Shown here piece after piece: positions 55,001-61,266 of a stretch of DNA of 64,000 bases. Made by a program: the position numbers and the translations under genes. The notes below the pieces were generated by a model. That model did not search any database and was not told the DNA's origin. It saw nothing but the letters and a program-made list of their open reading frames with translations. Position 1 is the stretch's first letter, and the number at the start of each line of letters is the position of its first letter. Source of the DNA: Acanthornis magna (taxonomy: Eukaryota > Chordata > Aves > Passeriformes > Acanthizidae); the NCBI GenBank assembly GCA_036785705.1, contig JAWUZG010000056.1:9611001-9675000 (forward strand). Reading direction: 5' to 3'.

Positions 55001-58000
55001 AGTAGAACTGTGCCTTTGGTTTCAGCAGATCACAGAAGTGAACATCCTTTCTCGATTCCTGGTGGATTACCTACTAGGATATTCTCTGCTGTTCATAACT
55101 GAACAATCTCTAATTTTCCATACTTAATTTCCATCCTTGTGTTTCTGGAGCTTCCATCACTTTATGTTGCCTTTCTCATATGTAATTTTTCCATGTATTT
55201 GAAGGTGTATACATCTCACTTTGTTTCCTCTGTGTTCCCTTCCACATATGTAAAAATGAGGGGAAAAAAATGGTTTGGGCATCTCATGTTGGTGAGAACT
55301 GTGGAGCTGGTATTTCTGAGCTAGTATACTACCAAATAATTTTTTTATTGCTTCAGTTTCTTCCTTTAGGAATAACTTTCTTCCCCACAAGAATTTGCTT
55401 CTGAAAAATGCCATGGTCATTCTGACCTAATAAAAGGTCAGAATGTTTCTGCTGCTTCGTATCTCCTTTGTACAAAACACTGCAGGAACTGGTAGCACAT
55501 TATTACTATCATTATTGTTAGTTACTTCTTCCCTGCTCTGACTGCAGAGCAAGACCTTGTTAGGTGCCAGGGAAATCTTGTATGTTCCTTGCTTCAAAAA
55601 GTTTCTATTCTGAGTAGACAGTGCTGTAAATTGCTGTACCTATCCATTCCTAAAGAGTCCAGCAACAAGGGAAGGGAATGAGGAGCATGCCTGGGAAGCA
55701 ATGTGGGATGTGACTTTCTGAGCAGCAGTAGTGCTGTCAGAATGATTGATACACTGATGGGGTGTGCATGCCAAGGGTGGCTCTGCATCTTGGGTCAGTC
55801 CCTCTTTTTAAACCAACTATTCCATTCTTAATGTGCAAGTCCATTAATCCTTGGATTTCAGCAGAGAGTTATATTTTTCTGCCTACACAGTGCTCATCAC
55901 TGTGTGTGTAGTGACTAATTGATCCTCTCCATACTTTTGAGAAGGCAGATAAGTCATAGAGGGATTAGATGACTTGCCCAAAGATGCCCAAGAGATCTGT
56001 CACAAAGACAGTGAGTGAATCCAGAACCTGGAATTCAGTGCTGGCTCAGAGCTGTGGCTAACTTTCATAATCCACCTATAAATTCAGTTAGACATCAGAT
56101 ATGGTAGCCAGTAGCAGGACTGATCCCTATAGGATTTGCTGAAAGCATTCCCAAGGCAGAAAAGCTTTTTAGTTAGTGCATGGAGGACTTACTAATGGAT
56201 TGTTTTTAATTCTTAAATGTTACAGAATAATGGTGATGGAGAGTCAATCAAAACTGTTCTCAGGTCTCCTGAAAACCGTATCCTTATCAAACGCATGTTG
56301 ATAAAGTGTGCTGACATTTCCAACCCATGCAGACCCAGAGAACAGTGTATAGAGTGGGCTGGACGCATCTCTGAGGAGTACTTTGCACAGGTAAGGCAGC
56401 TAAAACAGGCTGGGAAATTCCAGGTGAGCATCTCTTTAAAAGGGAGGAGAAGGGTGCCAGAATATCTAAGGCTGCACTATGTAGCGTGAAAAATAACAAT
56501 GTTTTTATTTGAAATGATGGGTATTACTCATGCGGATACAAGACTAGATGCCTTCAGACAGATGAAAGTTGACAACTTCTATTGTGCAGTTTCTGAAAAA
56601 TTTAAGCCTTCAAGTTGTTCAGTTTGGAACTGAGCGTTTTGAGCCTTGCCTGCAAATGCACTCCCATCACGAGACAGAGCAAGGATGCCTTCTGTACCCA
56701 CACAATGGCTTTGTCTCGGGAATAGGAGCATCAGGTTCCAGTGTTTGGATGGGAACAGCACTTGCTCTCAGAACTGCTGTAGGCCTGTAGCACTTTGTGC
56801 TGAGGAAAGGTTTTAGGAAGATGTGGAAAAAGAGAGGGCAGCCATTATTACAGATGATGGACCAAACGCTGCATTTGGAACTTGGCACCCTAAGCAGGGG
56901 GTGAGGGGATAAAAAAGGTATTTTGCCATCTCTGAGTGCAACAGATCATTGCTTTCATCAGAGACTGAAAATGGTTGAGCAGCTCTTAGGTCCAAAGCAG
57001 TCATAACTTGGTAGTGTGTGAAGTTACTTAGGGTCAGCTTGTGTGCAGATACATAAGGTAAATGTATTGCTTTGTGGGAAACACTGGAAGGCACTGTGTG
57101 TCTTTTGCTGAAACCTGAACAACGAGGTGCTTAAGATTATGTTGCTGCTGCTTCAGATTTGTTCAGGCTCCTCGTTTGATTTAGCAGATGCGTGCTCTAG
57201 CCAGTGCCAAACAACCTGCTGCTAAAAGAAGCCCATTAACAGAATCTCTTAGATGAATAATCACCAATGTTTTTTTGCAGACTGATGAAGAAAGGAGGCA
57301 AGGTTTACCTGTTGTGATGCCCGTTTTTGACAGAAATACTTGCAGCATCCCCAAATCCCAATTATCATTCATCGATTACTTCATTATTGATATGTTTGAT
57401 GCCTGGGATGGTAAGCAAAACCCTGCTGTTTCCTGATGTGAATATTTTGTGAACATTTTAACTTCTGTGATAGAATTTTTTTTTATGGCTCCTAAATAAA
57501 GGGAGAGAAAAGGGAAGATTCCCGCAGTTCAAATAAGATTAATAACTTCATTATTGCTTATAAGTATTGCTACAAGCCATTCTAATGGCTTCGCTTTAAT
57601 ATACTAGATTCAGGCAATCTTTAACTTTTTAAACTTGCTTCTCTGTAAATGGAGAGCAGAACACATTCTCTTTGATAGCTCTTTGAGCACAGTCATTTTG
57701 TCCATGTTAATATCGGTTATTCTTCAAGGCAAATTTCTACAGTCTGGAAAATGCTTGGGGGAGCAGCTGTTTCCTTCCAAGCGCTGCCTCTGTGGTAAAA
57801 GTGGTCAGAAATGTGACTCTCCTGAATGCCAGATCATGACATGTGACTGAGGTTTGATGGGGCAGGATAATTACAACCATAATTAGCTATGCCCTCCTGG
57901 AAAACTGTGTTCCTTTGCAATACCAGTGTTGATTTACAACACAGTTCTCAGTGGCCCGAGTGCTACACGAGTGCTGAGAGCTATACAGCCAAAATCATTT

Positions 58001-58240
58001 CAAGCATCAGTATGAACGATTTAAGCTTTTCTACTTAACAGTTGCCTAGACATTTCAAGTGATACTTAAGCAGACAGAATCTGTGACTGTTTCAGTTCTG
58101 CAAACTCAATATTCTCTGCCCTTTCTTCCCTAGCATTTGCAGACCTGCCAAATCTGATGGAGCATCTGAATAATAACATTAAATACTGGAAAGGACTAGA
58201 TGGAAGGAACCTGCGAGTCCTTCGACCACCACCAGAATAG
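27002..58240 (+). CDS. PDE8A: PDE8A, cAMP-specific phosphodiesterase 8A (exons 2-22, 5' partial)
   Basis: PDE8A hydrolyses cAMP to 5'-AMP with very high affinity and is insensitive to IBMX and rolipram; these are known family properties. Joining 21 exons gives 767 codons and a TAG stop. Human PDE8A has 829 residues, of which about 61-62 come from exon 1, so the rest appears complete. Domain order is REC-like (about residues 20-145), PAS (about 152-223), basic linker (about 271-334) and HD-type catalytic domain (about 420-767). Catalytic His495, metal ligands His499, His535, Asp536 and Asp664, purine-binding Gln716 and Phe719, and PDE8-typical Tyr686 are all present. PDE8A rather than PDE8B is indicated by [16 protein letters not shown] in the PAS region and by the RPPPE C-terminus. 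All junctions are GT-AG with matching phases and I see no frameshift or in-frame stop. Exon 1 and the promoter lie upstream of the window. In-frame skippable exons are 2, 4, 8, 12, 14 and 20. Confidence 0.96.
27059..29481 (+). other. PDE8A: Intron 2
   Basis: 2423 bases of non-coding sequence. It contains a T-run followed by a C-run at 29027-29054 and a perfect hairpin at 29391-29429. Nothing else was recognised. Confidence 0.85.
29391..29429. repeat. Perfect 16-bp inverted repeat with 7-nt loop before exon 3
   Basis: The arms are TGTGACTTTTCCCTGC (29391-29406) and its exact reverse complement (29414-29429), with a 7-base loop. In RNA the stem can extend by one U-G and one U-A pair. It ends 52 nt before the exon 3 acceptor AG finishes. 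Confidence 0.9.
29482..29672 (+). CDS. PDE8A: PDE8A exon 3 (receiver-like domain, first half)
   Basis: 191 nt, phase 0 to 2, donor AG|GTAAGC. It encodes residues 20 to about 83. The segment reads like a response-regulator receiver domain: strand 1 with an acidic cluster ([10 protein letters not shown], Glu26-Asp29), then [15 protein letters not shown] with Asp69 where a receiver's phospho-acceptor aspartate sits. PDE8 enzymes are known to carry such an N-terminal REC-like region. Several residues ([20 protein letters not shown]) look closer to PDE8B than to human PDE8A. Confidence 0.96.
29673..30837 (+). other. PDE8A: Intron 3
   Basis: 1165 bases. It contains a T-rich low-complexity tract at about 29941-29988 and otherwise unique sequence with nothing recognised. 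Confidence 0.85.
30838..30894 (+). CDS. PDE8A: PDE8A exon 4
   Basis: 57 nt, phase 2 to 2, so skippable in frame. It encodes [19 protein letters not shown], corresponding to the fourth strand region of the REC-like fold. Acceptor TTTAAAG, donor AG|GTAAAT. Confidence 0.93.
30895..32320 (+). other. PDE8A: Intron 4
   Basis: 1426 bases. It holds the (TAA)n microsatellite at 31000-31032 and AT-rich unique sequence. Confidence 0.85.
31000..31032. repeat. (TAA)n microsatellite, about 11 copies
   Basis: An uninterrupted trinucleotide repeat starting 106 nt past the end of exon 4. It is likely length-polymorphic. Confidence 0.97.
32321..32378 (+). CDS. PDE8A: PDE8A exon 5
   Basis: 58 nt, phase 2 to 0, donor GTATGT. 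It encodes [19 protein letters not shown]. The PLIDAGFTR portion matches the AGA-D-Y region of receiver domains, but the invariant lysine of active receivers does not follow in the next exon. Also consistent with human PDE8A (ISAGFTRRYVEN). Confidence 0.94.
32379..33814 (+). other. PDE8A: Intron 5
   Basis: 1436 bases of unique non-coding sequence. No gene or repeat recognised. Confidence 0.8.
33815..33903 (+). CDS. PDE8A: PDE8A exon 6
   Basis: 89 nt, phase 0 to 2. It encodes [20 protein letters not shown] and continues to QFKLR, the end of the REC-like region and the linker to PAS. Acceptor TTTGCAG, donor AG|GTAATT. Only a 228-nt intron follows. Confidence 0.95.
34132..34210 (+). CDS. PDE8A: PDE8A exon 7 (PAS start)
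   Basis: 79 nt, phase 2 to 0. It encodes [18 protein letters not shown] followed by TSEDHVIQ, the first strands of the PAS domain. The donor CAG|GTTTGT is weaker than most in the gene, which may matter for known PAS-lacking splice forms in human PDE8A. Confidence 0.95.
34211..35785 (+). other. PDE8A: Intron 7
   Basis: 1575 bases, non-coding. The last 114 nt before exon 8 happen to be open in the exon 8 frame (from an ATG at 35672), but nothing suggests they are translated. Confidence 0.8.
35786..35923 (+). CDS. PDE8A: PDE8A exon 8 (PAS core)
   Basis: 138 nt, phase 0 to 0, 46 codons. It encodes the PAS core [18 protein letters not shown] and the PDE8A-diagnostic [16 protein letters not shown]. 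Acceptor TTTCACAG, donor AAG|GTGAGT. Skipping removes most of the PAS domain without a frameshift. Confidence 0.96.
35924..40077 (+). other. PDE8A: Intron 8
   Basis: 4154 bases, the longest complete intron in the window. It has two moderately GC-rich patches (about 36440-36800 and 38280-38620) and an exon-like open segment at 37313-37445 described separately. No known repeat family was recognised. Confidence 0.8.
37313..37445 (+). other. Exon-like open segment in intron 8 (possible alternative terminal exon)
   Basis: After an acceptor-like CTACAG, an open frame of 43 codons, starting [14 protein letters not shown] and ending VPELPGSF, runs to a TGA at 37443-37445. An AATAAA follows at 37648-37653. 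The frame would fit an upstream exon ending in phase 2, such as exon 6, but not exon 8, after which translation would stop within eight codons. I recognise no homologue. The pyrimidine tract is poor, so this may be chance. Confidence 0.15.
40078..40166 (+). CDS. PDE8A: PDE8A exon 9
   Basis: 89 nt, phase 0 to 2. It encodes [20 protein letters not shown] then [10 protein letters not shown], the segment that follows the PAS core (PAC-like). Acceptor TTTTCAG, donor GG|GTAAGT. Confidence 0.96.
40167..40679 (+). other. PDE8A: Intron 9
   Basis: 513 bases of non-coding sequence with nothing recognised. Confidence 0.8.
40680..40731 (+). CDS. PDE8A: PDE8A exon 10
   Basis: 52 nt, phase 2 to 0. It encodes [17 protein letters not shown]. 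Donor AAG|GTAAGT. Only a 100-nt intron separates it from exon 11, the shortest intron seen in the gene. Confidence 0.95.
40832..40874 (+). CDS. PDE8A: PDE8A exon 11
   Basis: 43 nt, phase 0 to 1. It encodes [14 protein letters not shown] plus a split Asp codon and aligns with AEKISECVQ...TD of human PDE8A. Both splice sites are weak: the acceptor GAATTGTAG has a poor pyrimidine tract and the donor is ACAG|GTACGA. The frame agreement on both sides supports the call. Confidence 0.88.
40875..41801 (+). other. PDE8A: Intron 11
   Basis: 927 bases of unique non-coding sequence with nothing recognised. Confidence 0.8.
41802..41879 (+). CDS. PDE8A: PDE8A exon 12 (PKA-site linker)
   Basis: 78 nt, phase 1 to 1, skippable in frame. 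It encodes [16 protein letters not shown] then RSTTSRGSD. Ser298 in RKGS aligns with human Ser359, a reported PKA phosphorylation site. The arginine at -4 in human (RRKGS) is Met here, but R-K-x-S is kept. Acceptor CTTCACAG, donor G|GTATGT. Confidence 0.93.
41880..42843 (+). other. PDE8A: Intron 12
   Basis: 964 bases, non-coding, turning GC-rich in the last 100 nt before exon 13. Confidence 0.8.
42844..42914 (+). CDS. PDE8A: PDE8A exon 13
   Basis: 71 nt, phase 1 to 0. It encodes [20 protein letters not shown] then ITK, nearly identical to human. RRRSS (residues 315-319) is a second basophilic-kinase-type motif. The exon is GC-rich relative to its neighbours. Acceptor TTTCTCACAG, donor AAG|GTAATG. 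Confidence 0.96.
42915..43485 (+). other. PDE8A: Intron 13
   Basis: 571 bases, non-coding, with nothing recognised. The open frame spanning exon 13 and this intron is not a gene. Confidence 0.8.
43486..43650 (+). CDS. PDE8A: PDE8A exon 14
   Basis: 165 nt, phase 0 to 0, 55 codons. It begins [20 protein letters not shown] and ends with DLVGGLMT, a highly conserved N-terminal extension of the PDE8 catalytic region. Acceptor CTACATTAG, donor ACA|GTAAGT. Confidence 0.97.
43651..46005 (+). other. PDE8A: Intron 14
   Basis: 2355 bases of AT-rich non-coding sequence. No gene or repeat family recognised. Confidence 0.8.
46006..46054 (+). CDS. PDE8A: PDE8A exon 15 (Raf-1-binding segment)
   Basis: 49 nt, phase 0 to 1. 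It encodes [16 protein letters not shown]. Human residues 454-465 of this segment are reported to bind Raf-1 and shield it from PKA. Here the equivalent is [12 protein letters not shown], with conservative changes only near its end. Acceptor TTTAACAG, donor C|GTAAGT. Confidence 0.95.
46095..46136. repeat. 21-bp tandem duplication in intron 15
   Basis: Two adjacent copies of a unit beginning TTCAGAAATTTAAGAAAC differ at one base near the 3' end. It begins 41 nt after the exon 15 donor. Confidence 0.95.
46343..46376. repeat. (TA/AATA)n AT-rich tract before exon 16
   Basis: A run of AATA and TA units ends 17 nt before exon 16, replacing most of the usual pyrimidine tract apart from TATTCCTCCACAG. 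Confidence 0.9.
46394..46529 (+). CDS. PDE8A: PDE8A exon 16
   Basis: 136 nt, phase 1 to 2. It encodes [20 protein letters not shown] then [20 protein letters not shown], entering the first helices of the PDE catalytic domain. The [10 protein letters not shown] stretch is the least conserved piece compared with human. Acceptor CTCCACAG, donor AG|GTCAGT. Confidence 0.95.
46530..48743 (+). other. PDE8A: Intron 16
   Basis: 2214 bases of non-coding sequence with nothing recognised. Confidence 0.8.
48744..48942 (+). CDS. PDE8A: PDE8A exon 17 (catalytic domain, metal/acid His)
   Basis: 199 nt, phase 2 to 0. It encodes [20 protein letters not shown], then [17 protein letters not shown]. His495 is the expected catalytic acid (human His556) and His499 the first metal ligand (human His560). 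Acceptor CTCCACAG, donor AAG|GTGAGT. Confidence 0.98.
48943..51686 (+). other. PDE8A: Intron 17
   Basis: 2744 bases of non-coding sequence with a T-run near 50108-50120. No known repeat recognised. Confidence 0.8.
51687..51904 (+). CDS. PDE8A: PDE8A exon 18 (HD signature)
   Basis: 218 nt, phase 0 to 2. It contains the class I PDE signature [12 protein letters not shown] with metal ligands His535 and Asp536 (human His596 and Asp597), then [19 protein letters not shown]. Acceptor TTTTCAG, donor AG|GTAAGC. It is the largest coding exon here. Confidence 0.98.
51905..52755 (+). other. PDE8A: Intron 18
   Basis: 851 bases of non-coding sequence with nothing recognised. Confidence 0.8.
52756..52888 (+). 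CDS. PDE8A: PDE8A exon 19
   Basis: 133 nt, phase 2 to 0. It encodes [20 protein letters not shown] and [18 protein letters not shown], including the TDM-like LATEMTKHF motif shared by cAMP PDEs. Donor GGG|GTAAGC. Confidence 0.97.
52889..56225 (+). other. PDE8A: Intron 19
   Basis: 3337 bases, non-coding. It contains a T/A-rich run at 54727-54750 and a hairpin with an AATAAA loop at 55418-55445. No known repeat family recognised. Confidence 0.8.
55418..55445. repeat. 11-bp perfect hairpin with AATAAA as its loop
   Basis: Arms CATTCTGACCT (55418-55428) and AGGTCAGAATG (55435-55445) are exact reverse complements, and the six-base loop is AATAAA (55429-55434). The structure lies in intron 19, upstream of the exons that carry the third metal ligand and the purine-binding glutamine. 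Confidence 0.9.
56226..56390 (+). CDS. PDE8A: PDE8A exon 20 (third metal ligand)
   Basis: 165 nt, phase 0 to 0. It starts with a variable linker [13 protein letters not shown], apparently one residue shorter than human, then [18 protein letters not shown]. Asp664 is the expected metal ligand (human Asp726) and Tyr686 in EEYFAQ matches Tyr748, reported as a PDE8-specific pocket residue. Acceptor AATGTTACAG, donor CAG|GTAAGG. Confidence 0.97.
56391..57280 (+). other. PDE8A: Intron 20
   Basis: 890 bases of non-coding sequence with nothing recognised. Confidence 0.8.
57281..57410 (+). CDS. PDE8A: PDE8A exon 21 (purine-binding glutamine)
   Basis: 130 nt, phase 0 to 1. It encodes [20 protein letters not shown] then [20 protein letters not shown]. 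Gln716 and Phe719 correspond to human Gln778 and Phe781, which clamp the purine ring of cAMP. Acceptor TTTTTTTGCAG, donor G|GTAAGC. Confidence 0.98.
57411..58133 (+). other. PDE8A: Intron 21
   Basis: 723 bases of non-coding sequence with nothing recognised. Confidence 0.8.
58134..58240 (+). CDS. PDE8A: PDE8A exon 22, coding part, with stop codon
   Basis: 107 nt coding, starting in phase 1 and ending with TAG at 58238-58240. It encodes [20 protein letters not shown] and the PDE8A-type C-terminus [10 protein letters not shown]. Acceptor TTCTTCCCTAG. Confidence 0.97.
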
Positions 58241-59154
58241 CAGTTAGACCGTGGTGTGTAATTTACTAGCCAGATGCATATTTATTCAAGCTCACTTTTA
58301 TCCGTGTGAATTCAGATTTGTTTTGGTCTCTTCAGTATTACAGTAAAGCTAGCCCATGCACTTGGGGAACTTTCACATTCAAGAGAACACGAGGTCAGCA
58401 GTTGACTTCCACAAAGTACCGTGTGTGGACTCGGATGAAATAAGCCCACCAAGTGGAATTACACTGGATTGCTGCAGTACTTGTACTGAAGAGGGTTTAT
58501 TAGTGAACATACTTCTGCGATATCTTCATACCAGCACGTGAAGCTGGAAGACCTTGAAGAATCCTCGTAAAAAGGACATTCACTAGAAGTTTATTAATAG
58601 AGACTCACAGCTTTTATGAGAAAGCTACATGCTTTTTATAAGCACTTAAGACAGTTACGTAGAACAATCAGACATTTAAAATGCAACTGTCTATGAAAGA
58701 ATTTTTGATCTATGAAAAATAGATGTACTGTATTTTTTCACATCACAGAAGGTGCAATCATTCACTTCTGAGCACTACTGAAAGTGAGTTCTCCTTAAGA
58801 AATTTAGTAGCAAATGTAAAAAATAACACAAGAATTTTTGAGGTTGATCGTTAGCATCTATGATTAAAATGTTATGTTTTATTTATTTTGTTAGATGTTC
58901 AATATTTTCTATGAATTTATAAATACTTAAAAGCCAAAGCCAACTTTAGATGCATTATAAATTTACATGATTCATACTCATTAATATACATTTAATTGAT
59001 GTACAGACCTTTTATTTTCATAATGCAAATACAAAATACTATACAATGATACATTTTTATTGCACTGTAAGGATAGATGTGTATGTTTAAATATTGTCTG
59101 ATTTATGTTAATTAAAATAAGTTTTATTAAAAAGGTCTCACTTGAGAATAGTAG

Positions 59155-59160
59155 AATAAA
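59155..59160 (+). promoter_or_regulatory. PDE8A: Candidate polyadenylation signal 1 (AATAAA)
   Basis: Canonical hexamer 915 nt after the stop codon, within AT-rich DNA. Cleavage would be expected about 10-30 nt downstream. Confidence 0.55.
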
Positions 59161-59539
59161 CAAGAACTGTATACTGTCTGAGCACCAGAACTGCAGTAGT
59201 TCTCCCACAAACCAGTGAGGACCACCTGATCTTCTCTTGGCTACAAAAATAATAATGTGTTGGAACTCTTTGTTTTCTCCCATGACATTTTATGACTGAA
59301 TTCCCTGTTAAAGTCTGCCTTATTTTATATAGTATTTCTACAAAGCATTCCACAGCATATATGAAGAGGTGATACTAAGCATCTAATGAATTGCAACATT
59401 TTATAGCCAATGTATTTTCCTCTGCCATAAAAGGAAAAAGAACATAAAACCACCAACAAAAACCTTTAACTCAAGAAGTTTGTAAAGGCTGTGTACCTTC
59501 ACAATTTGAATGAAACCTTCATAGCAACTACCAGAAAAT

Positions 59540-59545
59540 AATAAA
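59540..59545 (+). promoter_or_regulatory. PDE8A: Candidate polyadenylation signal 2 (AATAAA)
   Basis: Canonical hexamer about 1.3 kb after the stop codon, followed by U/GU-rich sequence (TGTATATTTT), which favours use as a distal site. Confidence 0.55.
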
Positions 59546-59565
59546 ATGTATATTTTAAGAAGTGT

Positions 59566-60706
59566 CAAGTCCTACCCATTTCATTTGAAATGTATATTCA
59601 CTTTGTAGTTTGCAGACTAACAAATATATGAAATTCTTTTGAAAATAACAAAGATACTTTTTGTCTGGGGAAGGGAAAAGTTGGGGGGGTTGAACTAAGT
59701 GGCGTAAGGGTAATGAAAAGTGGTCTAGAGCTGGCAAGCCCTGTGTTTGTGGCCTGCCCTTGGCAAGCCCATCAGACCCCTGTGTGCCCTTGGACAAGTC
59801 TCTTCACAGCTACGAGCAGTGTCACACTGTGTTCCACTGAAGGACTCGAGGAGTGTCCTGCCAGCCTTCCCATCGACAGAAAGGCATCCAGAGGCACTGA
59901 ACAAACTGCTGACTCTTGTTACTGCAGAGGCAATTGACTTTAGAGACATTTTGAACCATTCCTGAAGAAGCAGAAGCTGGGGAGAGGTGGATGATGGAGC
60001 AGTTCAGGGACTGCAGCAGTAGCAGCCTTAAAGGAGGTAAGAAAGGAAGAGGTGACCTCTTCAGGTGTTACCTTCTTCTGTGTTTCTCCTTCCTCTCCAA
60101 GCCAGTGAAACTGATGGGCTACCACCATTTGTTCTATTAGTGTCATGCCTTTCTGCCCTTGCCCTGCTTGTGTGCTCTCTTTCCCTGCTCAGAATTCAGT
60201 TCTTTGCTGTTGGGGCAGGGAATTCCCTGCCGTAATTCCATGGAGTTCATTGTTGTGTGTATATTGCCTAAGCCAGGGGGCTCAGATCCTGCGAGGTGTG
60301 CCCAAACCATGCTACTGCCTCACTGCCAGGAGTAGGACAGAGGGTCCTGGTCAGTCTTCCAGAGGTTCTACAATCAATGCTGACGGAGCAGCTTAATTTC
60401 CATTGAAGGCTCAATGAAACAAGTATCCTGTTTTCAAAGGGATCCTGCAAGGAGAGGGAGAGTTGGCTGACAGTTTTCCCGGCAGTATTACATTGTATTT
60501 CCCTATGCTGCATCTGTTGTAATGAGCTGTAATTTGCTACCTGGTATTAATCTCTTCTGGTCCTTGCAGGCTCCAGTGTCTCCATCAGAGGGAAACTGCA
60601 TCCCACCATCAGCATCTCCTCCACTTGCCTGCCCCAGTGAGGATGGGAGAGGAAGTGTGGGCATGTGGGCATGAACATATGGGCCCAGAGACTGTCTGCA
60701 GGTAAA
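59566..60706. other. Intergenic DNA downstream of PDE8A
   Basis: No exon, RNA gene or repeat family recognised. In mammals the next gene on this side is AKAP13; none of its exons is seen here. Confidence 0.6.
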
Positions 60707-61266
60707 AATCGTAGAATCTTGGAATCATTTAGGCTGGAAAAGACCTTTAAGATTTTGGAGTCCAGCCGTTCCTCCAGCACTGCCAAATCCACCACTAGAC
60801 CATATCCCCAAGTGCCACATCTACACATGTTTTAGATCCCTGCAGGGATGGTGACTCCACCACTGCCCTGGGCAGACTGTTCCAATGCTTGACAACCCTT
60901 CACATGAAAAAAATTTTCCTAATATACAGGCTAAACTTCCCCTGGTGCAACTTGAGGCCATTTTCCTCTTGTCCTATAACTTGTTTCTTGGCAGGAGAGA
61001 CTGACCCCCACCTGGCTGCAGTGTCCTTTCAGGTAGTTCTACACAAGGTCTCCCCTGAGCCTCTTTTTCTTCAGGCTAAACACCTCCAGCTCCCTCAGCT
61101 GCTCCTCAGAGGACTTGTGCTCCAGACCCTTCACCAGCTCTCTTGCCCTTCTCTGGACTTACTCCAGCAGCACTCCCATCCAACTTAGTGTCATCTGTGA
61201 ACTGACTGAGGGTGCACTTGATCCCCTCATCCGGATCCTCAATAACGATATTAAACAGAACTGGCC
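60707..61266 (-). mobile_element. CR1 LINE, antisense, 5'-truncated and internally deleted
   Basis: The + strand starts with degenerate GTAGAATC/TTGGAATC units, the reverse complement of the CR1 3' terminal octamer repeat. The recognisable 3' region follows (GGATGGTGACTCCACCACTG, CTTGAGGCCATTTTCCTCTT, AAGGTCTCCCCTGAGCCTC). After a break at about 61167 the sequence jumps to reverse-transcriptase coding sequence. On the minus strand this reads GPVLFN-like then KCTLSQFTDDTKL, matching the F-A-D-D-T-K-L catalytic block of CR1 RT. Roughly 0.5 kb of the usual element seems missing between the two parts. It is a dead copy lacking the 5' part of the element. Subfamily was not determined. Confidence 0.92.

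Larger units (their letters stand above)
58241..59565 (+). other. PDE8A: PDE8A 3' UTR (end approximate)
   Basis: AU-rich sequence following the stop codon, with ATTTA near 58880 and many T/A runs, typical of a regulated 3' UTR. The end is set by the second of two AATAAA hexamers; the first would give a UTR of about 940 nt. No open frame of note. Confidence 0.7.
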
